Notes under the pieces: generated by a model
Told to the model about the DNA's origin: nothing
The model's database searches: none
The model's input: only the letters and a program-made list of their open reading frames with translations
Made by a program: the position numbers and the translations under genes
Assembly (NCBI GenBank): GCA_030762895.1
Contig: CM061065.1
Span: 82,159,607-82,223,606 of the forward strand
Reading direction: 5' to 3'
Source: Sophora flavescens
Lineage: Eukaryota > Streptophyta > Magnoliopsida > Fabales > Fabaceae
DNA: 64,000 nt
Shown: in pieces, positions 23,332 to 33,692 of the stretch
How positions within the stretch are numbered: position 1 is the stretch's first letter
Layout: each line of letters starts with the position of its first letter

Positions 23332-24944
23332 TGAAGTTGACACAGGCAAACAAAAGAAGGAGGTTGAATTGTGTTTGTTAATAATTTTTGAAAACAACCT
23401 TTAAAACAATTTTTGGACATAAGGAGATTAGAAACAGAAGCAGGCACAAAGCAAAATATCCTTCTTAAAAGACTTTAACACAAGCAATATCAAAATCCCT
23501 CGGTTAGTGAGAAACAAATAAAGCTGTAAGAGTCAAGAGATAGAAGAATCACACAAGATGTTTTTATCCTGGTTCACTCTCTTCCAACCAAGAGCTACTT
23601 CCAGTCCCTTCTACTTGAAGGATTTTCTCCACTATTTCTCGAATATATTACAACCAAGTATTCAACACCTCTCCATGCTACAAGTATTTCTTTCTTACCA
23701 AGCCTCTTCAGGCTTTAACTCTAACAAAGAGATTTAATCTTTAATCTTCTTAACTCACTATGTGTGAGGATATAACAGTTTAAGATCAGATGAATATTTT
23801 CACAATATTCAAACTAAGAATACAGACTCTTCCTTTTTAAAGAATATAAGAATGAGTGATTATTGATTGGCAAAAGTTGAGCTCGCAAGGTTGTGCAGTC
23901 CAGAGTTTTTTTTTCCAGTATCTTAGGTCTTCTATTTATAGTGACCTTCTTCTTCACTTGTATTTTTTCAACGGTTACTTTGAATAATCTCCTTTAGAGA
24001 TAGCATTTAATGCATGATATCTGTTGTGACAGATAACTTGATTATGGAAATGCTGAATAGTATTCTTGGTTATCGAAGTAGCATGAATTTGGAGGTTTAC
24101 TACTCTTAGTATTGCAGCTTGAGAACTTGTTGTTCCTCCTTTGTGAACAATCCAGCTTTTTCAGCCATAAAGTTGTCATCGTACAGATCGTTTTGCAGTA
24201 TCTTATTGTACGATTCTGCTTTTTGCATTTCTTGATGGTACTATGTTTTTTTTACAACAAGGTAAAATATTAAAGCAGATAGGACAATAGTGAAGAACAA
24301 ATATTCTATTGAAATAAATATCAACCATTTGAAATAAATTCAAGAGATTCGGATTGAATTTAATTCATTCAAAGATGGAGAAAAAACTGTGTCTACTTAG
24401 TTATATGAGAGACTAAGTCTGTTCAATATTTTATTTTGCTCGTCTGATGACGTGGCATGTCCTCTTGTCTATCAAGTCTTTTGGACTTGCTATTTCTCAA
24501 GGATCTCCGTCTAGTGACGTGGCAGTTAGAGCTTGTCTACTAGATTACTTTATTTTTCAGTTCATTTACTTCTACTAATTACTTCCGTCTGCTTACGTGG
24601 CAAGATGGACGAGCTTATTATCAAGTCTTTGGACTTGCTGTATCTAACACGTTATTTTGGTATTCATCTAGCAACCACTTAGAGCCTCGTCTACTTAAGT
24701 AAACTAGTCTACTCAATTAAATAAATAAGTAACTTTACCAAAATATTTGAGCAGCTCGTCTACAAGGGTGGACGCGTATTTTTCAATGACAACTTATCCC
24801 ATGTTTCTTTTACATATATTTAAATATTCCTGCATAGCTGAAAGCACATGTTAGATCTCAACTAACACTTTGCCAAGTAAATTTAATCCTTTTGTTAGCA
24901 TCAAAACTTATATTATTTAATCCAAAACCACTTTGGTTCCAACA
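23332..24944 (-). repeat. Element E 5' LTR
   Basis: This 1613-bp LTR pairs with 2522-4143. A TATA box lies near 23931-23940 on the minus strand. It is bounded by CAACTTCA next to the primer site and by TGTTGG at the outer end. Confidence 0.92.
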
Positions 24945-25420
24945 CTTATAGGATTGCATTCAAAACTCCTTTGGGGATATCCCCATATAGAATGGTGTAT
25001 GGGAAAGTTTGCCATTTTCCCCTGGAGTTGCAGCACAAGGCTTTCTGGGTAACAAAGAAACTGAATTTTGATCTTCAGTCGACTGGAGCAGCATGCTTAC
25101 TGCATCTTAATGAACTGGAAGAGCACAGATTGTTTTCCTATGAAAATCCTGAACATGATAAGAAGATCCATCACAGATCCTTTCATGAAGGAGAACAAGT
25201 GCTGCTGTTCAATTCAAGGCTGAAGCTTTTTCCAGGCAAGCTAAAGTCAAGGTGGTTTGGTCCATTCAAAGTTGTGAAAGTCTATCCACATGGAGCTGTA
25301 GATTTGCTTGATGCTACAAGTGGCAGGGAATTCAAGGTTAATGGCCAGATAATCAAGCATTATTTTGGTAAGCCTGTGGATAGAATGAAGGTCATTACCA
25401 CCCTTGATGACACAGATTGA
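24945..25420 (+). pseudogene. pol: Element B1 integrase, C-terminal part
   Basis: This continues the integrase cut at 2521. It contains the end of the core (FKTPLGISPYRMVYGK), the FDLQSTGAACLLHLNELEEHR helix region (about residues 35-55 of this piece) and the GPF/Y-type C-terminal module (KSRWFGPFKVVK, HGAVDL). A short deletion compared with B2 removes residues after YENPE. The frame stays open to a TGA at 25418-25420. It would bind DNA ends and join them to the target; it is split and dead. Confidence 0.88.
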
Positions 25421-25884
25421 TCTTGCAACATGGTCTGGCTAAGGACCTGATAAACCAAGCGCTCATGGGAGGCAGCCCATCAATAGAGAGCATTTAGTTT
25501 GTTGAATAATGAAGCAGCAATGGAGAAAGAAGTGAGTTCATGCTGCAGCATAAGCATGATAACGGGTTGCTCTGGAGCAATGCTACATCATGCTCCCAAT
25601 ATGCTAAGAACAGAAAAGGGAAAAATCTTTTGATTAGGGACTAACTGCTGACAAAAGTGCAAGGTGGGGCAATTTGAAGTTTTGTCTGTTCTGGGAAAAG
25701 TGTCAGTTGGACATTTTTTGAAATATTTTGAAAAAGATTTAATGAGAGTGGGATGTGGAGAGAGAAGATCACGATCTCCCATGATCAACCCACAACCACA
25801 TGATTTTATTTTCTCTCTCCTCGTTATTCCCTTCTTTCTCCACGTCTACCACCCACAACACCCAATCCATCCCTTCCTCCCGAC
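25421..25884 (+). other. B1 spacer with conserved stem-loop
   Basis: The spacer lies between the integrase stop and the accessory ORF leader. The conserved AACCAAGCGCTCATGGGAGG element followed by CAGCCCA is at 25455-25479, about 35 bases after the stop. The rest is non-coding and matches 38929-39380 in B2. Confidence 0.7.
25588..25884 (+). other. B1 intergenic stretch before the accessory leader
   Basis: Non-coding stretch matching 39100-39380 in B2; no separate feature is seen beyond the C/T-rich part that leads into the promoter-like leader. Confidence 0.5.
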
Positions 25885-26020
25885 ACATTAAATAGCCCAT
25901 GCCTCACTCTTACACTCACCCATTACACACTCATAAACTTTTCTTTCTTCTCCTTCAAACCGTAAAACCCTAACATCAAAACTCTTCCTTTCCTTCTCTA
26001 ACCCAACCCACATACCCACC
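25885..26020 (+). promoter_or_regulatory. Promoter-like leader of the B1 accessory ORF
   Basis: A TATA-like ATTAAATAG at about 25887-25895 is followed by a C/T-rich stretch and AAACCGTAAAACCCTAAC, close to a telobox, before the ATG at 26021. B2 conserves the same layout at 39390-39528. It resembles a plant core promoter plus 5' leader; a spliced-leader exon is an alternative. Confidence 0.45.
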
Positions 26021-26106
26021 ATGACTGCTAATAAAGGAAGCAGAGTGAAACACAGAGCTATCAAAAATGCTGCCCCCGCCTCTGCTACTCGAAAAGAAAA
26101 CCTAAC
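26021..26106 (+). pseudogene. B1 accessory ORF, first part
   Basis: The ATG at 26021 opens a basic N-terminus (MTANKGSRVKHRAI...). The ORF is interrupted after 28 codons by element A at 26106 and continues at 33693. The same start is present at 39529 in B2. Confidence 0.7.
26102..26106. repeat. Left target-site duplication of element A (CTAAC)
   Basis: Identical to 33693-33697. The uninterrupted B2 copy reads AACCTAACCACTTGG at this point. Confidence 0.97.
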
Positions 26107-27741
26107 TGATGAGTGTGATTTCACCTCATCTTTGTCTATCATTTTGCATGCATTTTCATGTAGTTTAGGCATTTTTTAATTAGATTTTAGGTTAATTTTC
26201 CTTTGGAACGGGTAAGGCGGTTTTCGTGTGTTGTTTTGCAGATATCAAAGGTAAAATGCTCAAGATCAACCATGATGAAGTTTGGATGAAGATAGGGCTT
26301 TAAAAGTGCAGAAAATGAGCCAAACAGAGTCCATCACGGCCTAGCCGTGATGCCCATCACTGCCATGATCGAGCAAAACTGAAAAAGAACAAAGGCTGAA
26401 GTCAGAGTCTGTCACGGCCTAGCCGTGATATCCATCACGGCCGTGACCCAAAACCACCACAAGTCAGAGCACATCACGGCCTAGCCGTGAAATTCATCAC
26501 GGGCCATGAAGCTGAGGGCTCGCGTCGCGAGACATATCTCGCTTCGCGAGAATTTGAATTTTCCAGAATTGGCAGAGGCAGAGACCGTCACGGCCTGGCC
26601 GTGATGGCCATCACGGCCGTGACGCGCATTACTTGGACCTGAAGAAACCGAAATAGATCAGATTTTGAGTTGGTTTGGGGCTCTAACTTCCCAATTTCTA
26701 TAAATAAGGATCAAGGCATCAGATTCAGAAAAGGATCATAGAGAGACATCATCTAGGACACCTTTTGGCTACATTTTAGGATCTCTTCTCCTCTTCTCCT
26801 CTCTTCTCTGATTTTTGTATCTTCTATTATGTTGTCAACCCAGCTTGTCATCTCTATGGCAAGACTGGAGTAGTAGTTTGTTTCTAGGGATTGGGGCTCT
26901 GCCCAAGTTTTGTAAATGTTGTTGATTTGATGTAAAATCGTTGTTGATTTCGTTATTGTTTTAGATCTGATTTCTAGTGTGTTAATCACTCGTAAATTCG
27001 GCAACCGCTTATTTGCGTGACGTAGACGTTCTAAGGAGGAACCTAATGGTGAACTTAGGATTTCTAGGGTGTTTCACTCGTAAAATTCGGCGGCCACTGG
27101 TTTGTGAGATGTGGATGATCTAAGGAGGAACCTAGCGGTGAACTTAGGTTATTTGCATGACTTAGACATTATAAGGAGGAACCTAGCGGTGAACTTAAGT
27201 GTCGGACCTATAGAAGTCAGACTTGGGACTGAAATCACGAGAGTTAGAAGCCATCCCTCGAGGAGCAACGAGTTGTCATGGAACGCAAAGGGTCCAATCT
27301 GGGATCGACTACCACGAGAGTAGGGGCCGGGTCAATTGGGCACGGCTTTTGTAACCCGAGAGGGAGCTTAAGCTATCAGAGGATAAACTCGCCTTCAAGG
27401 CAATTTCGGTAATCAACAAAGGTAAATCAGTTTAGCAACATAAACAGCCTCAAAGGTAACCCAAATCCCTAGGAATCCGTTTAGATCAAAACCCCAAAAA
27501 CATTTGTTTTCTGATTTATTTGATTCTGTTTGTTTATCTTTTAAATTTCGAATTCAAAATCCTTTTCACTCAAAACATAAAAATCCTTTTTAAAACTGTC
27601 CAGATCTAATCGATTCAAAAACCGATTGCGATTCGGGAACACAGTCTCTATGGGTTCGATATCTTTTATTACTTGACGGCAATCCGGTACACTTGCCGGA
27701 ATCGCACGAGCGTCGTCGCGTGTCGACTTACGCACACACCA
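26107..27741 (+). repeat. Element A 5' LTR
   Basis: It begins TGATGAGTGTGATTTCACC and ends CGCACACACCA. U3 carries CACGGCC palindromes (26330-26625) and a CGCGTCGCGAG...CTCGCTTCGCGAG module (26521-26550). The TATA box is at 26698-26706. Three direct repeats lie at 27031-27059, 27120-27148 and 27171-27199. Confidence 0.97.
26698..26706 (+). promoter_or_regulatory. TATA box of A 5' LTR
   Basis: CTATAAATA, about 590 bases from the LTR start; transcripts would begin about 30 bases downstream. Confidence 0.65.
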
Positions 27742-27747
27742 AGTTTT

Positions 27748-27765
27748 TGGCGCCGTTGCCGGGGA
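27748..27765 (+). promoter_or_regulatory. Primer binding site of A (tRNA-Asp)
   Basis: TGGCGCCGTTGCCGGGGA, an 18-base match to the tRNA-Asp 3' end, 6 bases after the LTR. Confidence 0.93.
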
Positions 27766-27900
27766 CTGTGCCTTTTCGAATTTCAATTAGTTTTTAAATT
27801 GATTTTTCTGGACCCTTTTCTTTTTATTTGATTTTTATTTCTGAAATATTTAAAAAAAAAAATCAAAAATTTCTTTTCCTTCTATTGTATCCATCTCTCT

Positions 27901-29170
27901 GTGTGTTATATGCAAAGATCCCTAAGTCTTGGGAGCCTTAGTGACATTGATCCGGAGATCGAGAGGATCTTCCACAGACGTAGAAGACTACAAAGAGAGG
28001 GAGAAAGGTTGAGTCCCGTTCCACTCATAGCGAATCAACCGGATACAAAACCTTTGAAGGACTACGCAACCCCAAATGCGAGAGGCTTGCGAACTGGGAT
28101 TGCAAGGCCAGAGATTGAGGCGGAAAACTATACCATACCACCTATGCTAATCAACATGATTAGGCAACATCAATTCGGAGGATTGCCTTCGGAGGACCCG
28201 ACCGATCATATAGAAACATTCTTAGAGTTCACCGACGCAATCAGGATTAATGGAGCCTCGGTCGATGTTGTGCGTTTGAGACTGTTCCCCTCATCTCTCA
28301 CTGGAAAGGCGAAGGCCTGGCTTAAGCAAATCCCCGCTAACACTTTGACCACTTGGGACCAAGCTGGAGCGGGCGTTCTTGGAGAAATTCTTCCCTCCAT
28401 CCAAGACGGCCTACATAAGAACCCAGATCACCCGCTTCTTCCGAGAAAGACGGAGAATCATTATCGAAGCTTGGGATCGCTACAAGGGACTGTTGGAGTC
28501 GTGCCCACATCACGGACTCGAGAGGTGGTTAATAGTGCACACCTTCTATAACGGATTGGACTACTCTTGAAGGTGTCACTTGATTCTCGCAGCCGGTGGA
28601 GCGTTTATGAATAGGCCTCTCGACCGAGGCATTCAACATCATTGAGAATGTCGCCACCAACTACCACCAATGGGGTTCCGAAAGAGGTAATAACCCGAAC
28701 AAGATTTTGGGGGTAAGTTTGAGGTAAATAGCACAGATCTTATTATGTCAAAGATAGACTCACTTAATAAACGTTTTGATCGGCTTGAAAGAGCTAATGT
28801 GAGTGCATTAGGTGCTACTAACCTTGTTTGTGAGATTTGTGGAATGCGGGGACATGACATGATGGAATGCCCACATGGATCCGGCGCGCCGGGTGAGCAA
28901 GTGAACTCTTGTAACAACTTCTACGATACGAACCCGAAGCTGCCCAACTATGCTCCCCCAAATCCCTACAACCAAAGAAGGAACAACCCTTACCTCTCCT
29001 ACGGCAACTACAAAGAACACGCTCAACCATGAGTTCCAAGAGGGTCAAGGTAATAAGAGAGCAGCACAGGGTATCCTCAGGTACAAAGATCTAAACTCGA
29101 GACTTTATTTGAAAGTTTTGTTGAAACTCAGACAAAACAGAATGAGGAGTTTAGACAACAAGGAAGGGCA
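27901..29170 (+). pseudogene. gag: Element A gag, multiply frameshifted
   Basis: This encodes an Athila-type gag homologous to D's. Segments recognised are the N-terminus (LGSLSDIDPEIERIF), ETFLEFTDAI, LRLFPSSLTGKAKAW, KFFPPSKTAY, SCPHHGLERW and the zinc knuckle CEICGMRGHDMMEC, which is intact here. Compared with D there is an extra base near 28362, a missing base near 28569, small indels between 28585 and 28625 and another near 29015, so the frame changes at least four times. The LTRs are nearly identical, so the damage was either present before the last transposition or is unusually fast. The product would be a capsid protein; this copy cannot make a full one. Confidence 0.85.
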
Positions 29171-30223
29171 GTGAGTGAAGCAATAAAGGAGCTAGCATCC
29201 AAGGTAGACAACTTAGCAACTCATAACAAGATGCTAGAAACACAGATTGCCCAACAAGCCAGTACGTACTCAAGACCTAAGGGTACATTCCCGGGGCAAC
29301 CCGAAGCAAATCCCAATGAGCATTGCAATGTCATACACTTAAGGGATGATAAGCTTGGGGTGGGGGTAGCTGAAATGGAGGTGGAACCGGAGGAGGACAC
29401 AAGCGAAAAGGAAGAGCCAGAACCGAAATACGTCCCTCCACCACCGTACCAACCCCCGACACCTTTCCCACAAAGGTTGGTCAGGAAAAAGCAAGTAGAG
29501 ACTAAAATGCCTACTAAACTGAAGGACCCAGGTAGTTTCTCTATCGCTTGCTCGATTGAAAAAGTGGACATAGACCCAGCCTTATGTGACTTAGGGGCTA
29601 GTGCAAGCTTGATGCCCCTCACTATCATGGAAAGGTTGGAAAGTAAAGAGTTGAGACCGTTCAAATTCTCCTTACAATTTGCGGACGGCTCAACTAGGAC
29701 TCCTCTAGGCATACTAGAGAATGTCCCTGTGAAGGTAGGGAAATTCTTCATCCCTACCGACTTCCTGGTATTGGATATGAAAGGGAATTCTAAATTCCCC
29801 ATCATTTTAGGAAGGCCATTCTTGGCAACCGCTGGAGCAGTAATAGACGTAAGGAATGGTAAACTCTCTCTAAATTTAGAGGAAGGTAGGGTAAATTTTC
29901 AGTTGACTAACTCTTGTAACAACCCTCCTTTTGAGAGCCATGTGTGCAGAATAGATGTAACGTCTCCAGTGGTAAAAGAAGAGCTGAACATGGAAGCAAC
30001 TCCGAAGATATGCATGTCTAATGATGCACCCAGCAGTGATGGAATTGGAGTTGCTGTCCATACTGAAACAAAACTTCCGCCGGAAGAAAGGAAGGCTAGG
30101 AAGCTCCGAGAGAAAAGAGCAAAGCGGAAGCGTTACTGGCCGTATGAGCAGAAACGGCTTTTTGAAGGAGTTCCGTGGAAGAGAAGTGTTCCGGCACATC
30201 TACGCCCAGTCGACCCCGGTTAA
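29171..30223 (+). CDS. pro: Element A gag C-terminus and aspartic protease
   Basis: An open frame of 350 codons. Residues 1-40 are a predicted helical gag tail (KELASKVDNLATHNK). A proline-rich linker around residues 90-115 (PPPPYQPPTPFPQR) leads to the protease. The active site is DLGASASLMP near residue 140, the second conserved part is LGRPFLATAGA near residue 215, and a basic C-terminus ends RPVDPG. The protease would cut Gag and itself. The ORF is probably not translated alone: it is in the natural gag-pro frame, downstream of broken gag. There is no pol after it, only the stem-loop at 30259-30284. Confidence 0.8.
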   Translation: MSEAIKELASKVDNLATHNKMLETQIAQQASTYSRPKGTFPGQPEANPNEHCNVIHLRDDKLGVGVAEMEVEPEEDTSEKEEPEPKYVPPPPYQPPTPFPQRLVRKKQVETKMPTKLKDPGSFSIACSIEKVDIDPALCDLGASASLMPLTIMERLESKELRPFKFSLQFADGSTRTPLGILENVPVKVGKFFIPTDFLVLDMKGNSKFPIILGRPFLATAGAVIDVRNGKLSLNLEEGRVNFQLTNSCNNPPFESHVCRIDVTSPVVKEELNMEATPKICMSNDAPSSDGIGVAVHTETKLPPEERKARKLREKRAKRKRYWPYEQKRLFEGVPWKRSVPAHLRPVDPG

Positions 30224-30258
30224 CTTAAGGAATTATGGTCAAGCTTAAGACCATAAAT

Positions 30259-30284
30259 AAGCGCTTCTTGGGAGGCAACCCAAG
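30259..30284 (+). promoter_or_regulatory. Conserved post-ORF stem-loop of A
   Basis: AAGCGCTTCTTGGGAGGCAA plus CCCAAG, 36 bases after the protease stop. TTGGG pairs with CCCAA around AGGCAA. Nearly identical in D, and recognisable in B1, B2 and G. Confidence 0.8.
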
Positions 30285-30424
30285 TTTTCTTTCCCTTTTT
30301 CCTTTTGTTTTTGATTTAACCTCTTGAATAATTTGAGAAGATCAAGAGGCAAAAATATCATTAATAGGTTTATCTAGTGTTTTCAGGTTGAGAAAAGGAA
30401 GAAGAGCAGAGAAAAATAAAGTCA

Positions 30425-30660
30425 GAGGCCATCACGCCCTGGCCGTGACAGTGGTCACGGCCGTGATAAACTAAACAAGAGCACAGAAAGGATCACGGCC
30501 CAGCCGTGACAACCATCACGGGCGTGATGAGTAGGATGTCAAGGCCAGAGAGCATCACGGCCTAGCCGTGATGTAGATCACGGCCGTGACAGGGCAACTC
30601 CTGAGGACCAGAAACGATCACGGCCTGCCCGTGATGAGCCTCACGGCCGTGATAAAATTT
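30425..30660. repeat. Palindromic CACGGCC repeat array in A 3' region
   Basis: Four units of about 60 bases. Each has ATCACGGCC(T/C)(A/G)GCCGTGA followed by a short gap and TCACGGCCGTGA. It is the counterpart of 11993-12300 in D. Confidence 0.9.
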
Positions 30661-30739
30661 CCACCCAAGTTTTGACTGGAATGTGAAGCCAACACCCGCT
30701 ACCGACTCGGTAAGTTGTTCCAATTTTTCTCCTCTCTCC

Positions 30740-32010
30740 GACTTGATTATTTACATTGGAGACAATGTAAGTAATCAAGCTTGGGGTAGGGGTATTTATT
30801 TTTTGCATTTGCATTGTTGCATTCATATTGCATTCACATAGGCATAGATTGGTATGATCACATTCTCTAGATTGCCCCTCACTTAGAACATCCGATTGTG
30901 AGAACTTGGAGCCAAATGAATTGAGATAGTGAATTTTTGAACCCAATTTTTTTATTATTCTTGTGATATGGCTAAAAATAAAAAAATTCTTGAGATAGTC
31001 AATTGATAGTTGATAATTAGCATGTGGTTCCTTAGATTTGTGTTTCTCACTGATTTTTGAACTACTAAATGTAAGATTTTGAGCCAAAAGGGGTATTCAC
31101 TAAATCTACCCCATTTCTTGTGCTAGAGTGTTGTAATTCCTCTTGGACTGTATTTTCTAGAACTTGACTTGAAACCGTTTTGAAACTTAAAAAAAATTTT
31201 GAAAACATTTTTGGAAATGATTGAGGCACTAGGTATTTTTCTGGCCTCCCGAGCTTTGAATGATAAATGCTACCCCTTAGTTGCCCAATTTTGAGCCTAA
31301 AGAAAAAAAAAATACTTTTCTTGGTACCTTGAATTACTTTGATAAATAATGCTTGGTATGACACCTTTTAAAGTATTACAAAAAGGGTAATTGGTAGTTT
31401 GAAAAAGTATGGGATGAAAAAAAAAAGTTAGAAAGTAATTTCTCTTGAGCTATAAATCTTCCCTTCTCCAAACAAATAACATGAAATAAACGAGAAAAAA
31501 AAAATGGAGAAGGGGATGACGAAAGAAAGTGAGAAATGAAAAAAAAAAAGAAAAGAAAGAAAGGTGGAAAAAGTAAACCAAAGCCCCTAAAAGGTATTTT
31601 AGAAGGTGTCATGCTTTGCAATGTTTGATGATTTGTCTAGCCTTCTTGAAATTCCCTTTCCTTGATTTTCCCACCTAACAATAAATCCAATGGCCACATT
31701 ACAACCAAAGTAAAAGACCTCTTGATTCTTATGTGTTTTCATAAATAAAGTAGAGATTTGGTTAATAGTCAAGCATATGGTAAAATACTTTCCTTGAGGA
31801 AATTGAGTGAATTGTCAATAAACCCTAAAACACTTGAGTGAGGTGAGATGAGTGCCCAAATCAGTGAGAATATGAACTTGAAGAACCTAAGCTTCGAATT
31901 GGACTTGAACTTGATTATCTCTTGAGTGCTTATTGAATATGCATATCACTTGGATTAGCTTCTAGGGTTTTTGGTTCACTATCCACGCTTTGATTGATTT
32001 ATCTTATGGC
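30740..32010 (+). other. Conserved non-coding segment of A
   Basis: About 1.3 kb with no ORF beyond chance, A/T-rich, with purine runs at 31395-31565. It aligns with D 10661-11985 throughout. No promoter or terminator was identified. Confidence 0.7.
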
Positions 32011-32017
32011 CTGAGTA

Positions 32018-32057
32018 ATTGCTTGAGGACAAGCAAATTTTGAAGCTTGGGGTGATT
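32018..32057 (+). promoter_or_regulatory. Hairpin and polypurine tract of A
   Basis: TTGCTTGAGGACAAGCAA forms a 7-bp stem with loop AGGA, followed by GAAGCTTGGGGTGATT immediately before the 3' LTR at 32058. This is the primer position for plus-strand synthesis. Confidence 0.8.
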
Positions 32058-33692
32058 TGATGAGTGTGATTTCACCTCATCTTTGTCTATCATTTTGCAT
32101 GCATTTTCATGTAGTTTAGGCATTTTTTAATTAGATTTTAGGTTAATTTTCCTTTGGAACGGGTAAGGCGGTTTTCGTGTGTTGTTTTGCAGATATCAAA
32201 GGTAAAATGCTCAAGATCAACCATGATGAAGTTTGGATGAAGATAGGGCTTTAAAAGTGCAGAAAATGAGCCAAACAGAGTCCATCACGGCCTAGCCGTG
32301 ATACCCATCACTGCCATGATCGAGCAAAACTGAAAAAGAACAAAGGCTGAAGTCAGAGTCTGTCACGGCCTAGCCGTGATATCCATCACGGCCGTGACCC
32401 AAAACCACCACAAGTCAGAGCACATCACGGCCTAGCCGTGAAATTCATCACGGGCCATGAAGCTGAGGGCTCGCGTCGCGAGACATATCTCGCGTCGCGA
32501 GAATTTGAATTTTCCAGAATTGGCAGAGGCAGAGACCGTCACGGCCTGGCCGTGATGGCCATCACGGCCGTGACGCGCATTACTTGGACCTGAAGAAACC
32601 GAAATAGATCAGATTTTGAGTTGGTTTGGGGCTCTAACTTCCCAATTTCTATAAATAAGGATCAAGGCATCAGATTTGAGAAAAGGATCATAGAGAGACA
32701 TCATCTAGGACACCTTTTGGCTACATTTTAGGATCTCTTCTCCTCTTCTCCTCTCTTCTCTGATTTTTGTATCTTCTATTATGTTGTCAACCCAGCTTGT
32801 CATCTCTATGGCAAGACTGGAGTAGTAGTTTGTTTCTAGGGATTGGGGCTCTGCCCAAGTTTTGTAAATGTTGTTGATTTGATGTAAAATCGTTGTTGAT
32901 TTCGTTATTGTTTTAGATCTGATTTCTAGTGTGTTAATCACTCGTAAATTCGGCAACCGCTTATTTGCGTGACGTAGACGTTCTAAGGAGGAACCTAACG
33001 GTGAACTTAGGATTTCTAGGGTGTTTCACTCGTAAAATTCGGCGGCCACTGGTTTGTGAGATGTGGATGATCTAAGGAGGAACCTAGCGGTGAACTTAGG
33101 TTATTTGCATGACTTAGACATTATAAGGAGGAACCTAGCGGTGAACTTAAGTGTCGGACCTATAGAAGTCAGACTTGGGACTGAAATCACGAGAGTTAGA
33201 AGCCGTCCCTCGAGGAGCAACGAGTTGTCACGGAACGCAAAGGGTCCAATCTGGGATCGACTACCACGAGAGTAGGGTAGGGTCAATTGGGCACGGCTTT
33301 TGTAACCCGAGAGGGAGCTTAAGCTATCAGAGGATAAACTCGCCTTCAAGGCAATTTCGGTAATCAACAAAGGTAAATCAGTTTAGCAACATAAACAGCC
33401 TCAAAGGTAACCCAAATCCCTAGGAATCCGTTTAGATCAAAACCCCAAAAACATTTGTTTTCTGATTTATTTGATTCTGTTTGTTTATCTTTTAAATTTC
33501 GAATTCAAAATCCTTTTCACTCAAAACATAAAAATCCTTTTTAAAACTGTCCAGATCTAATCGATTCGAAAACCGATTGCGATTCGGGAACACAGTCTCT
33601 GTGGGTTTGATATCTTTTATTACTTGACGGCAATCCGGTACACTTGCCGGAATCGCACGAGCGTCGTCGCGTGTCGACTTACGCACACACCA
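32058..33692 (+). repeat. Element A 3' LTR
   Basis: 1635 bp, the same length as the 5' LTR. Differences include single bases near 32302, 32495, 32999, 33205 and 33231 and a small indel near 33276. The TATA box is at 32649-32657. Confidence 0.97.

Larger units (their letters stand above)
2522..24944 (-). mobile_element. Element E: SIRE-type Ty1/copia LTR retrotransposon (with D and F nested inside)
   Basis: Element E runs from a 3' LTR at 2522-4143 to a 5' LTR at 23332-24944. Read on the minus strand the order is 5' LTR, initiator-Met primer site, gag, protease, integrase, RT, RNase H, a long accessory ORF, polypurine tract and 3' LTR. The order PR-IN-RT-RNase H defines Ty1/copia. The gag with CFECKKPGHFKADC and the long ORF after pol fit the SIRE lineage. 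Subtracting D and F leaves about 11.8 kb, in the range of SIRE elements. It inserted into the integrase of B1 with a 5-bp duplication. It is dead: pol has stops, frameshifts and a lost integrase Asp, and D and F interrupt RT and gag. Confidence 0.92.
26107..33692 (+). mobile_element. Element A: young non-autonomous gag-pro-only LTR retrotransposon
   Basis: Element A has two LTRs of exactly 1635 bp, perfect CTAAC duplications, a tRNA-Asp primer site, broken gag, open protease, a palindrome array, a 1.3-kb non-coding segment and a polypurine tract. By eye the LTRs differ at about a dozen positions, mostly transitions, which is roughly 99 percent identity. There is no RT, RNase H or integrase. 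It must have been mobilised by an autonomous relative. It sits in the accessory ORF of B1. Confidence 0.97.

Noticed and set aside
27111..27323. ORF MDDLRRNLAVNLGYLHD in the A LTR, also seen near 33063 and 320
   Set aside because: It is the translation of the 25-base direct repeats; it lies in R/U5 and is in a different frame in other copies.
28206..29805. Minus-strand ORFs across A gag-pro
   Set aside because: Antisense shadows of the gag and protease; they match the reverse of known domains.
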